Assembly (NCBI RefSeq): GCF_029714325.1
Contig: NZ_CP121666.1
Location: forward strand, 3,348,001 to 3,412,000
Reading direction: 5' to 3'
Length of the DNA stretch: 64,000 nt
From: Bradyrhizobium sp. CB1717
GTDB taxonomy: Bacteria; Pseudomonadota; Alphaproteobacteria; Rhizobiales; Xanthobacteraceae
The notes beneath the pieces were generated by a model that was not told the origin of the DNA, searched no databases, and saw only the letters and a list, made by a program, of their open reading frames with translations. This document shows, one piece after another, positions 1 to 7,932 of this stretch; position 1 is the first letter of the stretch, and each line of letters opens with the position of its first letter. Made by a program: the position numbers and the translations under genes.

Positions 1-101
1 CCCAAAACTCTCGTCACCTTGTGAGCCGCTTCCTCTGACAGAATGCTTTTCAGGACAATACGCATAGCATAGCTTTGGTCGCAACCAGCGGGAGGACGCG
101 C

Positions 102-461
102 ATGAAACTGGCCGGGCAGCTACGACCGATTGTCGCCGCATTGGCGGTATTGGCGGAGACCGCTTGCGTGGCGCGGGCCGGGGAGGCCAATGACTATCCG
201 ACCTCAGCGCGCGCGGAATATGTCTACGGCTGCATGAAGGCCAATGGAGAGACACGGTCGGCGATCGAGCAATGTTCCTGCTCCATCGACGTGGTCGCCT
301 CGATCGTGCCCTATGAGCGCTATGTGACCGCAGAGACTGCGCTCAGCATGTCCCAGGTCCGCGGTAATCTCGGCGTGCAATTTCGCACCTCGGAGCAGGC
401 GAACTCGGCCGTGAATGATTTGCGCCGCGCGCAGGCGGAGGCTGAGGTGAGGTGTTTTTGA
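102..461 (+). CDS. Small exported cysteine-containing protein of unknown function
   Basis: The product is 119 residues with a hydrophobic N-terminal signal-like segment (about residues 8-28), so it is probably periplasmic. After the signal it has four cysteines: one in YGC, a CSC pair and one in the C-terminal RCF. I chose the ATG at 102 because GGAGGA lies five bases upstream; a TTG at 75 is also in frame but lacks such a site. It sits at the edge of the quinoprotein accessory cluster and reads away from base 1. I do not recognise the family. A periplasmic helper of alcohol oxidation is inference from position only. Confidence 0.68.
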   Translation: MKLAGQLRPIVAALAVLAETACVARAGEANDYPTSARAEYVYGCMKANGETRSAIEQCSCSIDVVASIVPYERYVTAETALSMSQVRGNLGVQFRTSEQANSAVNDLRRAQAEAEVRCF

Positions 462-488
462 TTTCTGCTGCGCAAACGGTGGTCTCTT

Positions 489-625
489 CCTTCTCCCCTT
501 GTGGGAGAAGGTGGCGCGAAGCGCCGGATGAGGGGTATCTCACGGCGCGCTCGTCTGCGGAGACATACCCCTCACCCGTCTCGCCGCTACTGCGGCGAGC
601 CACCCTCTCCCACAAGGGGAGAGGG
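489..625. repeat. Dispersed intergenic palindromic repeat, copy 1
   Basis: The element is bounded by two hairpins: 489-511 (CCTTCTCC core, loop TTGTG) and 603-625 (CCCTCTCC core). The inner parts contain GCGCCGGATGAGGGG and a matching CCCCTCACCC. The same design recurs in opposite orientation at 9758-9899 and in related form at 27580-27724 and around 4041-4256. It lies between converging genes and may also act as a transcription terminator. Confidence 0.75.
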
Positions 626-648
626 AAGGGCAGCGCAAGCCGCGCGCG

Positions 649-1467
649 CTACGTCCCCGGCTTCTCCACGTCCCATTCATTCCGGAACACGTGCCCGTCC
701 GTGTCCTTGGCTTCCGCGCGAAAACGCTTGGCGCCGTTGGAGACGTAGGTGAAGCGCAGGTTGGGATCTTCCGAGATCGAGATGCCGCCTTCCATCGACA
801 GCACGGGGCTGTCGTCCTGCGTCAGCTTGAGCTGGTTGATGAAGAAGGCGGGAATGTAGAGCTGCGTGACTTGGTCCATCTGCAGCCCGGAATTGTTGGG
901 ATGGCCGATCATGATCTGCGCTTCGCGGACGCGGCTCGCGGGACCGTCCTCACGGGCGAATTGCCGGTAGCGCATCTGGCCGAGACGGTTCCTGGCCTCC
1001 TCGATGTTCTTTCCCGCCGGTGCGGAGCAGCCGCCGGAGGCCTTCACATAGACTTTCGAGACGTAGAGCTGGCCGTCGCTGAGCTCGGCGACCGCGTGGA
1101 CGTCGGTATAGTTGTTGACGCGCACGCGGGTCGAGATTTCCGTGACATTGGCCTCCGGGCCGAGCTCGAACTTCGCGGCCATCGGCGCCGGATTGCGGTC
1201 GATCACCAGGGTGATCGAGCGGATGCGGCGGCTGTCAGCCGGCGACAGCTTGCTGCGCAGGGTCACCGGCACGATCGCCGCATCCTCGGCACGATACGGC
1301 ATCTCGATGCCGATGATGTCGGCACCGTCGTTCATCGGACGGTTGCTGAAGATGTCCTGCACCAGGCCCGGCCAGGGATCGTAGGCCTCCTCAGCCTGCG
1401 CCGGCAGGGCGAAGGTGATGCCGAGGAGCAGGGCGATCAGGGGCAGGCGGCGTGTGCATCCCGTCAT
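649..1467 (-). CDS. Quinoprotein dehydrogenase-associated SoxYZ-like carrier protein
   Basis: This 272-residue protein has a signal peptide ending near AQA (residues 23-25), then a SoxY-like domain with a GGCSAP loop at about residues 145-150, then a SoxZ-like immunoglobulin-fold domain with HPNNSGL. In the Sox system SoxY carries sulfur intermediates on a cysteine in a C-terminal GGCGG arm; here the cysteine is internal and followed by Ser-Ala-Pro. SoxYZ fusions of this type accompany PQQ alcohol dehydrogenases, but what they carry is not known. It lies 62 bases downstream of the metallo-hydrolase gene on the same strand, so the pair is probably co-transcribed. Confidence 0.82.
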   Translation of the reverse strand: MTGCTRRLPLIALLLGITFALPAQAEEAYDPWPGLVQDIFSNRPMNDGADIIGIEMPYRAEDAAIVPVTLRSKLSPADSRRIRSITLVIDRNPAPMAAKFELGPEANVTEISTRVRVNNYTDVHAVAELSDGQLYVSKVYVKASGGCSAPAGKNIEEARNRLGQMRYRQFAREDGPASRVREAQIMIGHPNNSGLQMDQVTQLYIPAFFINQLKLTQDDSPVLSMEGGISISEDPNLRFTYVSNGAKRFRAEAKDTDGHVFRNEWDVEKPGT

Positions 1468-1529
1468 GGTTATGGTCCGGTCATGGTCCTACGCGCGAAG
1501 CAGAGTTCGGCCTGAGCGTAGCGTGCCCG

Positions 1530-2453
1530 CTACTCCCATTCAATTTCCGAAAATGCTGCAGTTGCGTTGCGGGCGTTGTAGTCCTCGAACAGCTGCCAGT
1601 GCGGCCGCTCCTCAGCGGCCGCCTTGTCCGCGGCGGTGCGGATCGGCTCGCCTTTCTTGTTCAGTGCGCGGACGTCGGACAGCAGCGTTGACAGGTAACG
1701 CCGTTCATCACTGAGCGCGGCGGGCCACGCGCTCACAGGGCCGTGACCGGGAACGACGCGCAGTGCCGGGATGGCCTCCAGCTCCTTCAGCATGGCGAGC
1801 CAGCCGCGAATGCTGCCGTCCATCACCGGAATGTGGCGGAGAAAGACGAGATCGCCTGCGAACAGGGTTTTGGTGGTCTCGTCGAACACGGTCAGATCGT
1901 TGTCGCTGTGCCCGGCCGGCCATGCCCGCAAGGTCAGGCGGCGTGAGCCAAGGTCGAGCGTCAGTGTGTCCGTCACGAGCAGGGTGGGGGGCACGATCCT
2001 CACGGGATCGATCAGCTCGCCACCCATGATGCGTCTGAAATTGTCGAGATAGAACGGCCCGCGGCTGGCCAGCGCCTGCGGCAGCTTGCTGTGGCCGACG
2101 AAGCTGGTTCCCTCCGCCACGAAGGCGGCATTGCCGAAGACATGGTCCGGATGGCCGTGGGTGTTGATGACGTACCGGATCGGCTTGGTGGTGCGTGCCT
2201 TCACCGCCGCCAGCAGCGCCTCGCCCTCGCGAAAACTGCCGCCGGTGTCGATCACGGCCACGGCATCATCGCCGACGATGAAGCCGACATTGGCGATGTC
2301 GCCCTCGTTCTCGCGGCTCATCAGGGCGATGGTCCCGGAGTGTACGAAGATTCCCGGCGCGACTTCGCTCACAGGCAATTCGGCTGCCCCGGCGCGTGCT
2401 AGCGTCGCTGCTCCGAGGGACAAGGCTGCGATCACGAGAGCAATGCGAGACAC
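1530..2453 (-). CDS. Quinoprotein relay system zinc metallohydrolase (MBL fold)
   Basis: The 307-residue product starts at a GTG preceded by GGCGGAAAA and has a signal peptide to about residue 24. The metallo-beta-lactamase zinc motif is intact: H99, H101, D103 and H104 in THGHPDH, followed by AGHS, AGD and PGHG motifs for the remaining ligands. This matches the SoxH-related hydrolases found beside PQQ dehydrogenases. The substrate is unknown; a thioester or persulfide on the neighbouring SoxYZ-like carrier is a reasonable guess. It is divergent from the XoxJ-like gene across a 129-base intergenic region that should hold both promoters. Confidence 0.82.
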   Translation of the reverse strand: MSRIALVIAALSLGAATLARAGAAELPVSEVAPGIFVHSGTIALMSRENEGDIANVGFIVGDDAVAVIDTGGSFREGEALLAAVKARTTKPIRYVINTHGHPDHVFGNAAFVAEGTSFVGHSKLPQALASRGPFYLDNFRRIMGGELIDPVRIVPPTLLVTDTLTLDLGSRRLTLRAWPAGHSDNDLTVFDETTKTLFAGDLVFLRHIPVMDGSIRGWLAMLKELEAIPALRVVPGHGPVSAWPAALSDERRYLSTLLSDVRALNKKGEPIRTAADKAAAEERPHWQLFEDYNARNATAAFSEIEWE

Positions 2454-2582
2454 TTTTCCGCCTCAGTTCAAAGGGTTTTGCGCATTGCACTGCAACAAAG
2501 CACAGCCAGCACAAAGTCTGGCAAAACATGGCACGTCATGCGTTGCATGGATAACATTCAAACAAAACGAGGAGGAAGCGCG

Positions 2583-3467
2583 ATGACGGAGGCCGGACGA
2601 CATCGTCGCTGGTTGATCTTGCTGTGGAGCCTGGCCGCAGCCTGCGTGCTGGGCGACGTCGCCAAGGCGCAGACGAGCGAGACCGGAGACCTCTCGTTCG
2701 AGCTGGTCGATCCAAAGGTGCTGCGCGTCTGCGCCGACCCGCGCAATCTGCCGTTCTCCAACGAGAAGGGCGAGGGCTTCGAGAACAAGCTCGCCGAATT
2801 CCTGGCGGACAAGCTGCAGAAGAAGCTCGACTACGTGTTCTTCCCGCAGGCCACCGGCTTCGTGCGGATGACGCTGGGCGCGCATCGCTGCGATGTCATC
2901 ATGGGCTTCCCGCAAGGCGATGACCTCGTGCAGGGCACCAATCCCTACTACCGCACGACCTATGCGCTCGTCGCGAAGGCCGGCAGCGGGCTCGAGGACG
3001 TCGACACGCTGGAGGACGCGCGCCTCAAGGGCAAGCATGTCGGCATCGTCGCCGGCACGCCGCCGGCGACCAACATGGCGCTTGCAGGCCTGATGGGCGA
3101 TGCAAAGCCCTATCCGCTGATGATCGACACGCGCTTCGACAATTCGGCGCAGGCGATGATCGACGACCTCGCCGCCGGCAAGATCGATGCCGGCGTGCTG
3201 TGGGGGCCGATGGCGGGCTACTATGCCAAGAAGGCCGGCTCTTCGCTCCATGTCACGCCGCTGGTGAAGGAAACGACGGGCCCGAAGCTGGTCTATCGCA
3301 TCGGCATGGGCGTGCGGCCCGCCGATCAGAACTGGAAGCGGCAGCTCAACAAGCTGATCCAGGAGAACCAGGGCGAGATCAACAAGTTCCTGCTCGATTT
3401 CGGCGTGCCGCTGCTGGACGAGAGCGACCGGCCGCTCGGTGCGGAGACCGCCAAGAAGACGCCATGA
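2583..3467 (+). CDS. xoxJ: Quinoprotein dehydrogenase-associated substrate-binding protein (XoxJ/MoxJ-like)
   Basis: A 294-residue periplasmic binding protein of the solute-binding 3 fold. The signal peptide spans about residues 1-29 (cleavage after AKA). The mature protein shows the family's opening LRVCADPRNLPFSN and later DAGVLWGPMAGYY. The ATG at 2583 follows GGAGGA by six bases; an upstream in-frame extension lacks a ribosome site. In methylotrophs MoxJ/XoxJ proteins accompany PQQ methanol dehydrogenases and are thought to help maturation or activity rather than transport. The stop overlaps the next gene's start (ATGA), so the two are translationally coupled. Confidence 0.82.
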   Translation: MTEAGRHRRWLILLWSLAAACVLGDVAKAQTSETGDLSFELVDPKVLRVCADPRNLPFSNEKGEGFENKLAEFLADKLQKKLDYVFFPQATGFVRMTLGAHRCDVIMGFPQGDDLVQGTNPYYRTTYALVAKAGSGLEDVDTLEDARLKGKHVGIVAGTPPATNMALAGLMGDAKPYPLMIDTRFDNSAQAMIDDLAAGKIDAGVLWGPMAGYYAKKAGSSLHVTPLVKETTGPKLVYRIGMGVRPADQNWKRQLNKLIQENQGEINKFLLDFGVPLLDESDRPLGAETAKKTP

Positions 3468-4021
3468 GCCAGCCTGTTGCCGCCGCCCTGGTTGCCGTCA
3501 TTCTGGTGGCACCGGCATTCGCGCAGCAGCAGGAGCCGTTCGAGCCCGAGGGCTATCGCACTGATAATTACCGCGCGCCGGTGCCGGCGACACTCGTTGG
3601 CGCGCGCGTGCTCACTACAGCTGACGCCGAGGCCATATGGCGCGCGAAGAGCGGCGTGTTCATCGACGTGATGCCGCGTCCGCCGAAGCCGAAGAACCTG
3701 CCCGAAGGCACGGTGTGGCGCGATGCGCCGCGCAGGAACATTCCGGGCAGCCTGTGGCTGCCCGATACCGGCTACGGCAATTTGCCGCCGGCCATGGACG
3801 ATTATCTCCGGCGCGGCCTCGCGGCTGCCTCGCACGGCGACAAGTCCGCGCTGCTGGTGATCTATTGCCTCGCCGATTGCTGGATGTCCTGGAACGCCGC
3901 CAAGCGCGCTTTGGCGTACGGCTATTCCAATGTTGCCTGGTATCCCGACGGTACCGATGGCTGGGAGCACGCGAAACTCCCCACGGAAGACGCGCACCCG
4001 GAGCCTCGGCCGGAACAGTAG
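3464..4021 (+). CDS. PQQ-dependent catabolism-associated Cys-Trp motif protein (rhodanese-like)
   Basis: The 185-residue product has a signal peptide to about residue 20 and a rhodanese-like fold, with VFIDVMPRP early and the signature YCLADCWMSWNAAKRA at about residues 134-149. Cysteines 135 and 139 flank three residues and precede a tryptophan; these proteins are known from clusters with PQQ alcohol dehydrogenases. The start overlaps the stop of the XoxJ-like gene. The paired cysteines suggest a redox or sulfur-handling role in the periplasm together with the SoxYZ-like carrier, which is inference. Confidence 0.82.
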   Translation: MSQPVAAALVAVILVAPAFAQQQEPFEPEGYRTDNYRAPVPATLVGARVLTTADAEAIWRAKSGVFIDVMPRPPKPKNLPEGTVWRDAPRRNIPGSLWLPDTGYGNLPPAMDDYLRRGLAAASHGDKSALLVIYCLADCWMSWNAAKRALAYGYSNVAWYPDGTDGWEHAKLPTEDAHPEPRPEQ

Positions 4022-4040
4022 CGATCGAGCGCAGGTGTGC

Positions 4041-4256
4041 TCCCTCGCCCCGCTTACAGAGAGGTGGGATGAGGGGGAGGCTCCGCGGGGGTGGTGTCAG
4101 AGAGATACGCAGCCTTCTCCGCGTCATTGCGAGCGCAGCGAAGCAATCCAGAGTTCCTCCGCGGAAAGATTCTGGATTGCTTCGCTGCGCTCGCAATGAC
4201 GTTGTGGACGGAGCGCTGCGTGCGAATTCCGACCTCTCCCCGCAAGCGGGGAGAGG
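4041..4256. repeat. Dispersed palindromic repeat interrupted by a second palindrome
   Basis: The left end (4041-4080) and the right end, with a perfect hairpin at 4233-4256 (CCTCTCCCCGC arm, loop AA), resemble the two ends of the repeat at 27580-27724. Between them sits an unrelated perfect inverted repeat at 4123-4200. The arrangement looks like one mobile palindrome inserted into another. It separates converging genes. Confidence 0.65.
4123..4200. repeat. Perfect 30-bp inverted repeat (GTCATTGCGAGCGCAGCGAA family)
   Basis: The arms 4123-4152 and 4171-4200 are exact reverse complements over 30 bases and enclose an 18-base loop. A less perfect copy lies at 38858-38935. Two such copies with identical outer ends show that this is a dispersed repeat family. 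Confidence 0.85.
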
Positions 4257-4269
4257 TGAAGAACCCAGC

Positions 4270-4560
4270 CTATTGCTTCTGCAGCTTCGTGAGTGTCCCC
4301 GTGCCGTTGGTGTCGGTCGCCGAATACGTCACCCTGTCGCCGGCATGGACCGCATCCAGCATTGCGGCATCCTTGGTCTTGTACTCCTGGGCGCCGCCGG
4401 CGCTGGCGCCGACCGTACCTTTCTGGGTCTGCTGGATCGAAATCGTGCCGTTGAGCCGATCGATCCGCGTGACCATTCCGGTCATGTCGTCAGCGAGAGC
4501 ACTGGATGCGAGCATGGTGATGACCGCAGCGCCCGCGAAGATGAATTTTGTTGTTCCCAT
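4270..4560 (-). CDS. Small periplasmic protein, CusF-like OB-fold candidate
   Basis: A 96-residue product with a signal peptide ending at ALA (about residue 23). The mature part reads GMVTRIDRLNGTISI near the start and HAGDRVTYSATD near the end, the pattern of small beta-barrel CusF/DUF1344-type periplasmic proteins. It lacks the Met and Trp residues that bind copper in CusF, so metal binding is uncertain. It lies about 137 bases beyond the end of the five-gene ABC operon on the same strand and may be transcribed separately. Confidence 0.6.
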   Translation of the reverse strand: MGTTKFIFAGAAVITMLASSALADDMTGMVTRIDRLNGTISIQQTQKGTVGASAGGAQEYKTKDAAMLDAVHAGDRVTYSATDTNGTGTLTKLQKQ

Positions 4561-4696
4561 CGAGGTCTCCCGACGTCTGGAGTTGACTTCGACAAGCCAT
4601 CATAAATCGGTTTGGTTCCGGCACATAGCGCGGCAAAAAGTTAACGCTCACGAGGCGATCGCGGGAACTTTTCGTGAGCCGTCAGCTTGGCTGACG

Positions 4697-5311
4697 CTAT
4701 TCCATTTCCTGCTGGATCACGCGGCCGAGCGCGAACAGGCGCTGGTCGATCGAGGTTGGAACCTCGCAGACGAAGCGCACCACCTTGTGCCGATCCTCGA
4801 AGATGCGGGTCTTCCAGATCAGCTCGTTGCTGAGCGCCTCGACCTTGGCTTCGTCGCGCGGTGTCGCGCCCTGTAGCGCCTGGAGCTGAAGCGTTTCCTC
4901 GCGGATCTTGTCGGCGGCGTCGCGCTGCTTGCGGCTGACGCGCTCGAGCCCGAGCATGACCTGGGAGCGCTGGGCGTTGAGCGTGTCGAACAGGCCGGCG
5001 AACAGCAGCTTGGCGTTCGCGGTCTTGTCGGCGGCGGAGCCGCTCAGGAACTCCTTCACCGACTTCTCGGCCTCATCCAGCGGGGTCTTGCGCGCCGCCA
5101 GCTTCGAGACCAGCGCGCTGACCTTGGCGTCGTCCTTCCACTTGGTCTCGGCGTCACCGAGCGCAGGACCGGCCCAGACGGCGGCCAGCGAGATCTCCGG
5201 CACTTTGGCCTGTGTGCAGGGCCAGTCGGGGTAGCGCGGATCGGCCGCGCGCGCGGCCGTGCCCGCAGCAGCGAGCACTAGTACAGCCGTCGCCAGAACC
5301 CGAACCTTCAT
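4697..5311 (-). CDS. Secreted protein of unknown function, last gene of the quinoprotein ABC operon
   Basis: A 204-residue product with a signal peptide (cleavage near ARA, residue 22) and a helical, charged mature part, probably with coiled-coil segments around residues 110-165. It carries two cysteines, in WPCTQ and FVCEV. Its start overlaps the permease stop by four bases (ATGA), so it is translated with the transporter. I recognise no domain. Its fixed position suggests a periplasmic partner of the ABC-2 transporter. Confidence 0.72.
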   Translation of the reverse strand: MKVRVLATAVLVLAAAGTAARAADPRYPDWPCTQAKVPEISLAAVWAGPALGDAETKWKDDAKVSALVSKLAARKTPLDEAEKSVKEFLSGSAADKTANAKLLFAGLFDTLNAQRSQVMLGLERVSRKQRDAADKIREETLQLQALQGATPRDEAKVEALSNELIWKTRIFEDRHKVVRFVCEVPTSIDQRLFALGRVIQQEME

Positions 5312-6156
5312 CCTTCGCCTCCCGCGGGCCCCCGTCGCGCCAGCCCGCGCGAGGGATCATAGGCCAGAATTGCGCCGATCATGAAGACGATTGTGCAGGC
5401 CGCGACCACCGCCAGCGAGATCCAGTTGATTTGCCCGTAGAGTGCAAAACGTATCAGCTCGACCGCATGGGTGAACGGATTGGCCGCGCAGAGATAGTAG
5501 AGATAGGGGCTGCCTTCCTGCACCCGCCAGAGCGGGTAGAGCGCGGAGGAGGCGAAGAACATCGGGAAGATCACGAAGTTCATGACGCCGGCAAAGTTTT
5601 CCAGCTGCTTGATGCCCGACGAGATCAGCATGCCGAGCGAGCCCAGCATCAGCCCCGACAGGATCAGCGCCGGCAGCACGGTGAGATAGCCTGACGGCGG
5701 CGGGGTGATGTCCCAGAACCAGGCGATCAGCAGGAATGCATAGACCTGGAGCAGCGACACTGCGGTGCCCGCGAGCAGCTTGCAGAACAGCAGGAAGCCG
5801 CGCGGCAGCGGGCTCACCAAGAGCGTGCGCATGTTGCCCATCTCGCGGTCGTAGACCATCGACAGCGAGGACTGCATGCCGTTGAAGAGCTGAATCATCG
5901 CCATCAGCCCGGGCGCGATATAGACCTCGTAGAGGATGTAGGTCTCGTAAGGCGGGATGATGGAAATGCCGAGCACCTGGCGGAAACCGGCGGCGAAGAT
6001 GAACAGCCACACCAGCGGCCGCACCAGCGCCGAGACGAAGCGCTCGCGCTGATGCAGGAAGCGCAGGCCCTCGCGCCAGACGATGCCGGTGAGGCAGGTC
6101 ATGTACTCCTGTAACGAGAAGCCGCGCGGCGCATCGCGCGTGGTGATGCTGCTCAT
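5308..6156 (-). CDS. ABC-2 type permease, PQQ-dependent alcohol dehydrogenase system (PedC-like)
   Basis: A 282-residue membrane protein with about six transmembrane segments and the ABC-2 pattern: an N-terminal amphipathic region, VYDREMGNMRTLLVSPLPR in the coupling region, and a C-terminal NPFTHAVELIRFALYG. It matches the permease called PedC near PQQ ethanol and methanol dehydrogenases. ABC-2 permeases usually export. It overlaps both neighbours by four bases. The transported compound is unknown. Confidence 0.85.
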   Translation of the reverse strand: MSSITTRDAPRGFSLQEYMTCLTGIVWREGLRFLHQRERFVSALVRPLVWLFIFAAGFRQVLGISIIPPYETYILYEVYIAPGLMAMIQLFNGMQSSLSMVYDREMGNMRTLLVSPLPRGFLLFCKLLAGTAVSLLQVYAFLLIAWFWDITPPPSGYLTVLPALILSGLMLGSLGMLISSGIKQLENFAGVMNFVIFPMFFASSALYPLWRVQEGSPYLYYLCAANPFTHAVELIRFALYGQINWISLAVVAACTIVFMIGAILAYDPSRGLARRGPAGGEG

Positions 6157-6959
6157 GCGCCGCCTCCCGGCATGGTTTGCGCGCCGGTCAGGCGCATGAA
6201 GGCGGTGTTGACGTCCTGCGCGCTGGCCTCCGCGATGACGCGGCTCATCGGCCCCTGCGCCAGCACCTTGCCCTGATGCAGCACCACGAGATCGTCGCCG
6301 GCCATGATCTCGTCGAACAGATGTGTGGCCCAGAGCACGCCGATGCCTTGCTCGGTCACGAGCTGGCGGACATGGCTAATGATGTCGGCGCGCGCCTTGA
6401 CGTCGAGGCCGACGGTCGGCTCGTCCAGCAACAGCAGCCGCGGCCGGTGCAAGAGCGCGCGTGCGATCTCCAGCCGCCGCATCTGTCCGCCCGAGAGGTC
6501 GCGGACCTTGCTTGCAGCACGCTCGGAGAGGCCGATCCGGGTAAGCAACTCGGCGCTGCGCGCAGCGGCCTCGCGGCGGCTGATGCCGTGCAGCGCGGCG
6601 TGATAGAGCAGGTTCTGCGTCAGCGACAGGTCGAGATCGAGCGTGCGCGGCTGGAACACGACCCCGAGCAGCCGCAGCGCCTCGCCGGGACTTTTGCTGA
6701 CGTCATGCCCGAAAATGCCGACGCGGCCGGACTGGATGCCGAACAGCCGCGTGATCAGCGAGAACAGCGTGCTTTTGCCTGCGCCGTTGAGCCCGAGCAG
6801 CGCCGTAAAACTCGCAGGCTGCACGTTGAAAGACACGTCCATCAGCGCGCGACGCGGGCCATAGGAGTGGCTGACACCATCGATCGCGAGCGCCGGCACC
6901 GCGGCCGGATCGGGCTTCGGCGTCTCGCGTGGATCGGCGATGGGGGCAGGGCTGGTCAT
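6153..6959 (-). CDS. ABC transporter ATP-binding protein, PQQ-dependent alcohol dehydrogenase system
   Basis: A 268-residue ATPase with Walker A GLNGAGKST (about residues 56-64), signature LSGGQMRRLEIARAL, Walker B LLLLDEPTVGLD and an H-loop in WATHLFDE. The N-terminal 25 residues are Pro/Asp-rich and come before the domain. Its start overlaps the stop of the beta-propeller gene and its stop overlaps the permease start. It should energise the ABC-2 permease. Confidence 0.9.
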   Translation of the reverse strand: MTSPAPIADPRETPKPDPAAVPALAIDGVSHSYGPRRALMDVSFNVQPASFTALLGLNGAGKSTLFSLITRLFGIQSGRVGIFGHDVSKSPGEALRLLGVVFQPRTLDLDLSLTQNLLYHAALHGISRREAAARSAELLTRIGLSERAASKVRDLSGGQMRRLEIARALLHRPRLLLLDEPTVGLDVKARADIISHVRQLVTEQGIGVLWATHLFDEIMAGDDLVVLHQGKVLAQGPMSRVIAEASAQDVNTAFMRLTGAQTMPGGGA

Positions 6960-7924
6960 GGCGCGATCGTGATGCCCCAGGGCAGTTCGCCCACCTGAAT
7001 GGTCTTGATCACCTTTCGCGCGGCAACATCGATGACGGACACGTCGTTCGACACGCCGTTGGTGGTGAGCAGGTATTTCTCGTCAGGCGTGAACGCCATG
7101 TGCCAGACGCGCTGCCCGACCAGCAGATATTTCGTCACCTTGCGCGAGGCGACATCGACCACGGCGATGCGGTTGGCGGGGCCGAGCGCGACGAAGGCGG
7201 TCTTGTCGTCCTTGGTCATGCCGATGCCGACCGGCTGAATCGCCTCCTTCCGCAAGCCCGGGATCTCGAAGGTGACCTTGCCGATCACCTCGTGCTTCTT
7301 CGGATCGATCACCGATACGGTGCCGCCGATCTCCGAGGACACCCAGACTTCCGAAGAGTCGTGCTTGAATTCGGCAAAGCGCGGCCGCGCATCGACCAGC
7401 ACATTGGCGACGATCTGGCGCGAGCTCGTGTCGATGAAATGCGCCATGTTGGTGGTCTCGGACGTGTTGATCAGCGTCTTGCCATCGGGGCTGATGGTCA
7501 TGCCCTCGGGCTCGACGCCGACCTGGATGTCGCCGAGGCGCGCGCGCTTCTCGAGGTCGATCACCGTCACCGTGTTGTCGTTCTCGTTGGCGACGTAGAG
7601 GATCTTGCCGGCGGCATCCTGCGCGAACAATTCGGGGTCGGGGCCGGAGGGCAGGCTGTCCACCACGGTTTGCGTCTTCGCATCGATCACCTGAATGGTG
7701 TCGTCATCGCCGACCGCGACCATCACGAATTTGCCGTCACGGGTGAAATCGATGCCGCGCGGGCGCTGGCCGACCTTGATAGTCTTGGTCACTGTCCAAT
7801 TGTCGGTGTCGATCACCGAGACCGTGTTGCTCTTCTCGTTCGAGACATAGGCGATGAACGCATGCGCGGGCGCCGCCGCCAGCGCCAGTCCGGAGAGAAG
7901 CCCCACACGCCACATGCGCAACAT
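6956..7924 (-). CDS. PQQ-associated YVTN beta-propeller repeat protein
   Basis: The 322-residue protein has a signal peptide (about residues 1-21) and seven or so repeats with the pattern VSVIDTDNWTV, TVTVIDLEKRA and VAVVDVASRKV, i.e. a secreted YVTN-type beta-propeller. I placed the start at 7924 because the open frame further upstream overlaps the binding-protein gene, while this ATG has GTGAGGA nearby and begins a good signal peptide. Such propellers are conserved in quinoprotein ABC operons; they may bind a partner or sense a substrate. The gap to the upstream gene is 8 bases. Confidence 0.85.
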   Translation of the reverse strand: MLRMWRVGLLSGLALAAAPAHAFIAYVSNEKSNTVSVIDTDNWTVTKTIKVGQRPRGIDFTRDGKFVMVAVGDDDTIQVIDAKTQTVVDSLPSGPDPELFAQDAAGKILYVANENDNTVTVIDLEKRARLGDIQVGVEPEGMTISPDGKTLINTSETTNMAHFIDTSSRQIVANVLVDARPRFAEFKHDSSEVWVSSEIGGTVSVIDPKKHEVIGKVTFEIPGLRKEAIQPVGIGMTKDDKTAFVALGPANRIAVVDVASRKVTKYLLVGQRVWHMAFTPDEKYLLTTNGVSNDVSVIDVAARKVIKTIQVGELPWGITIAP

Positions 7925-7932
7925 CTGCGTCC

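Noticed and set aside
4123..4200. The perfect inverted repeat considered as an insertion-sequence end or CRISPR-like unit.
   Set aside because: No transposase or spacer series is present; it is a single palindrome with one other copy in the window.
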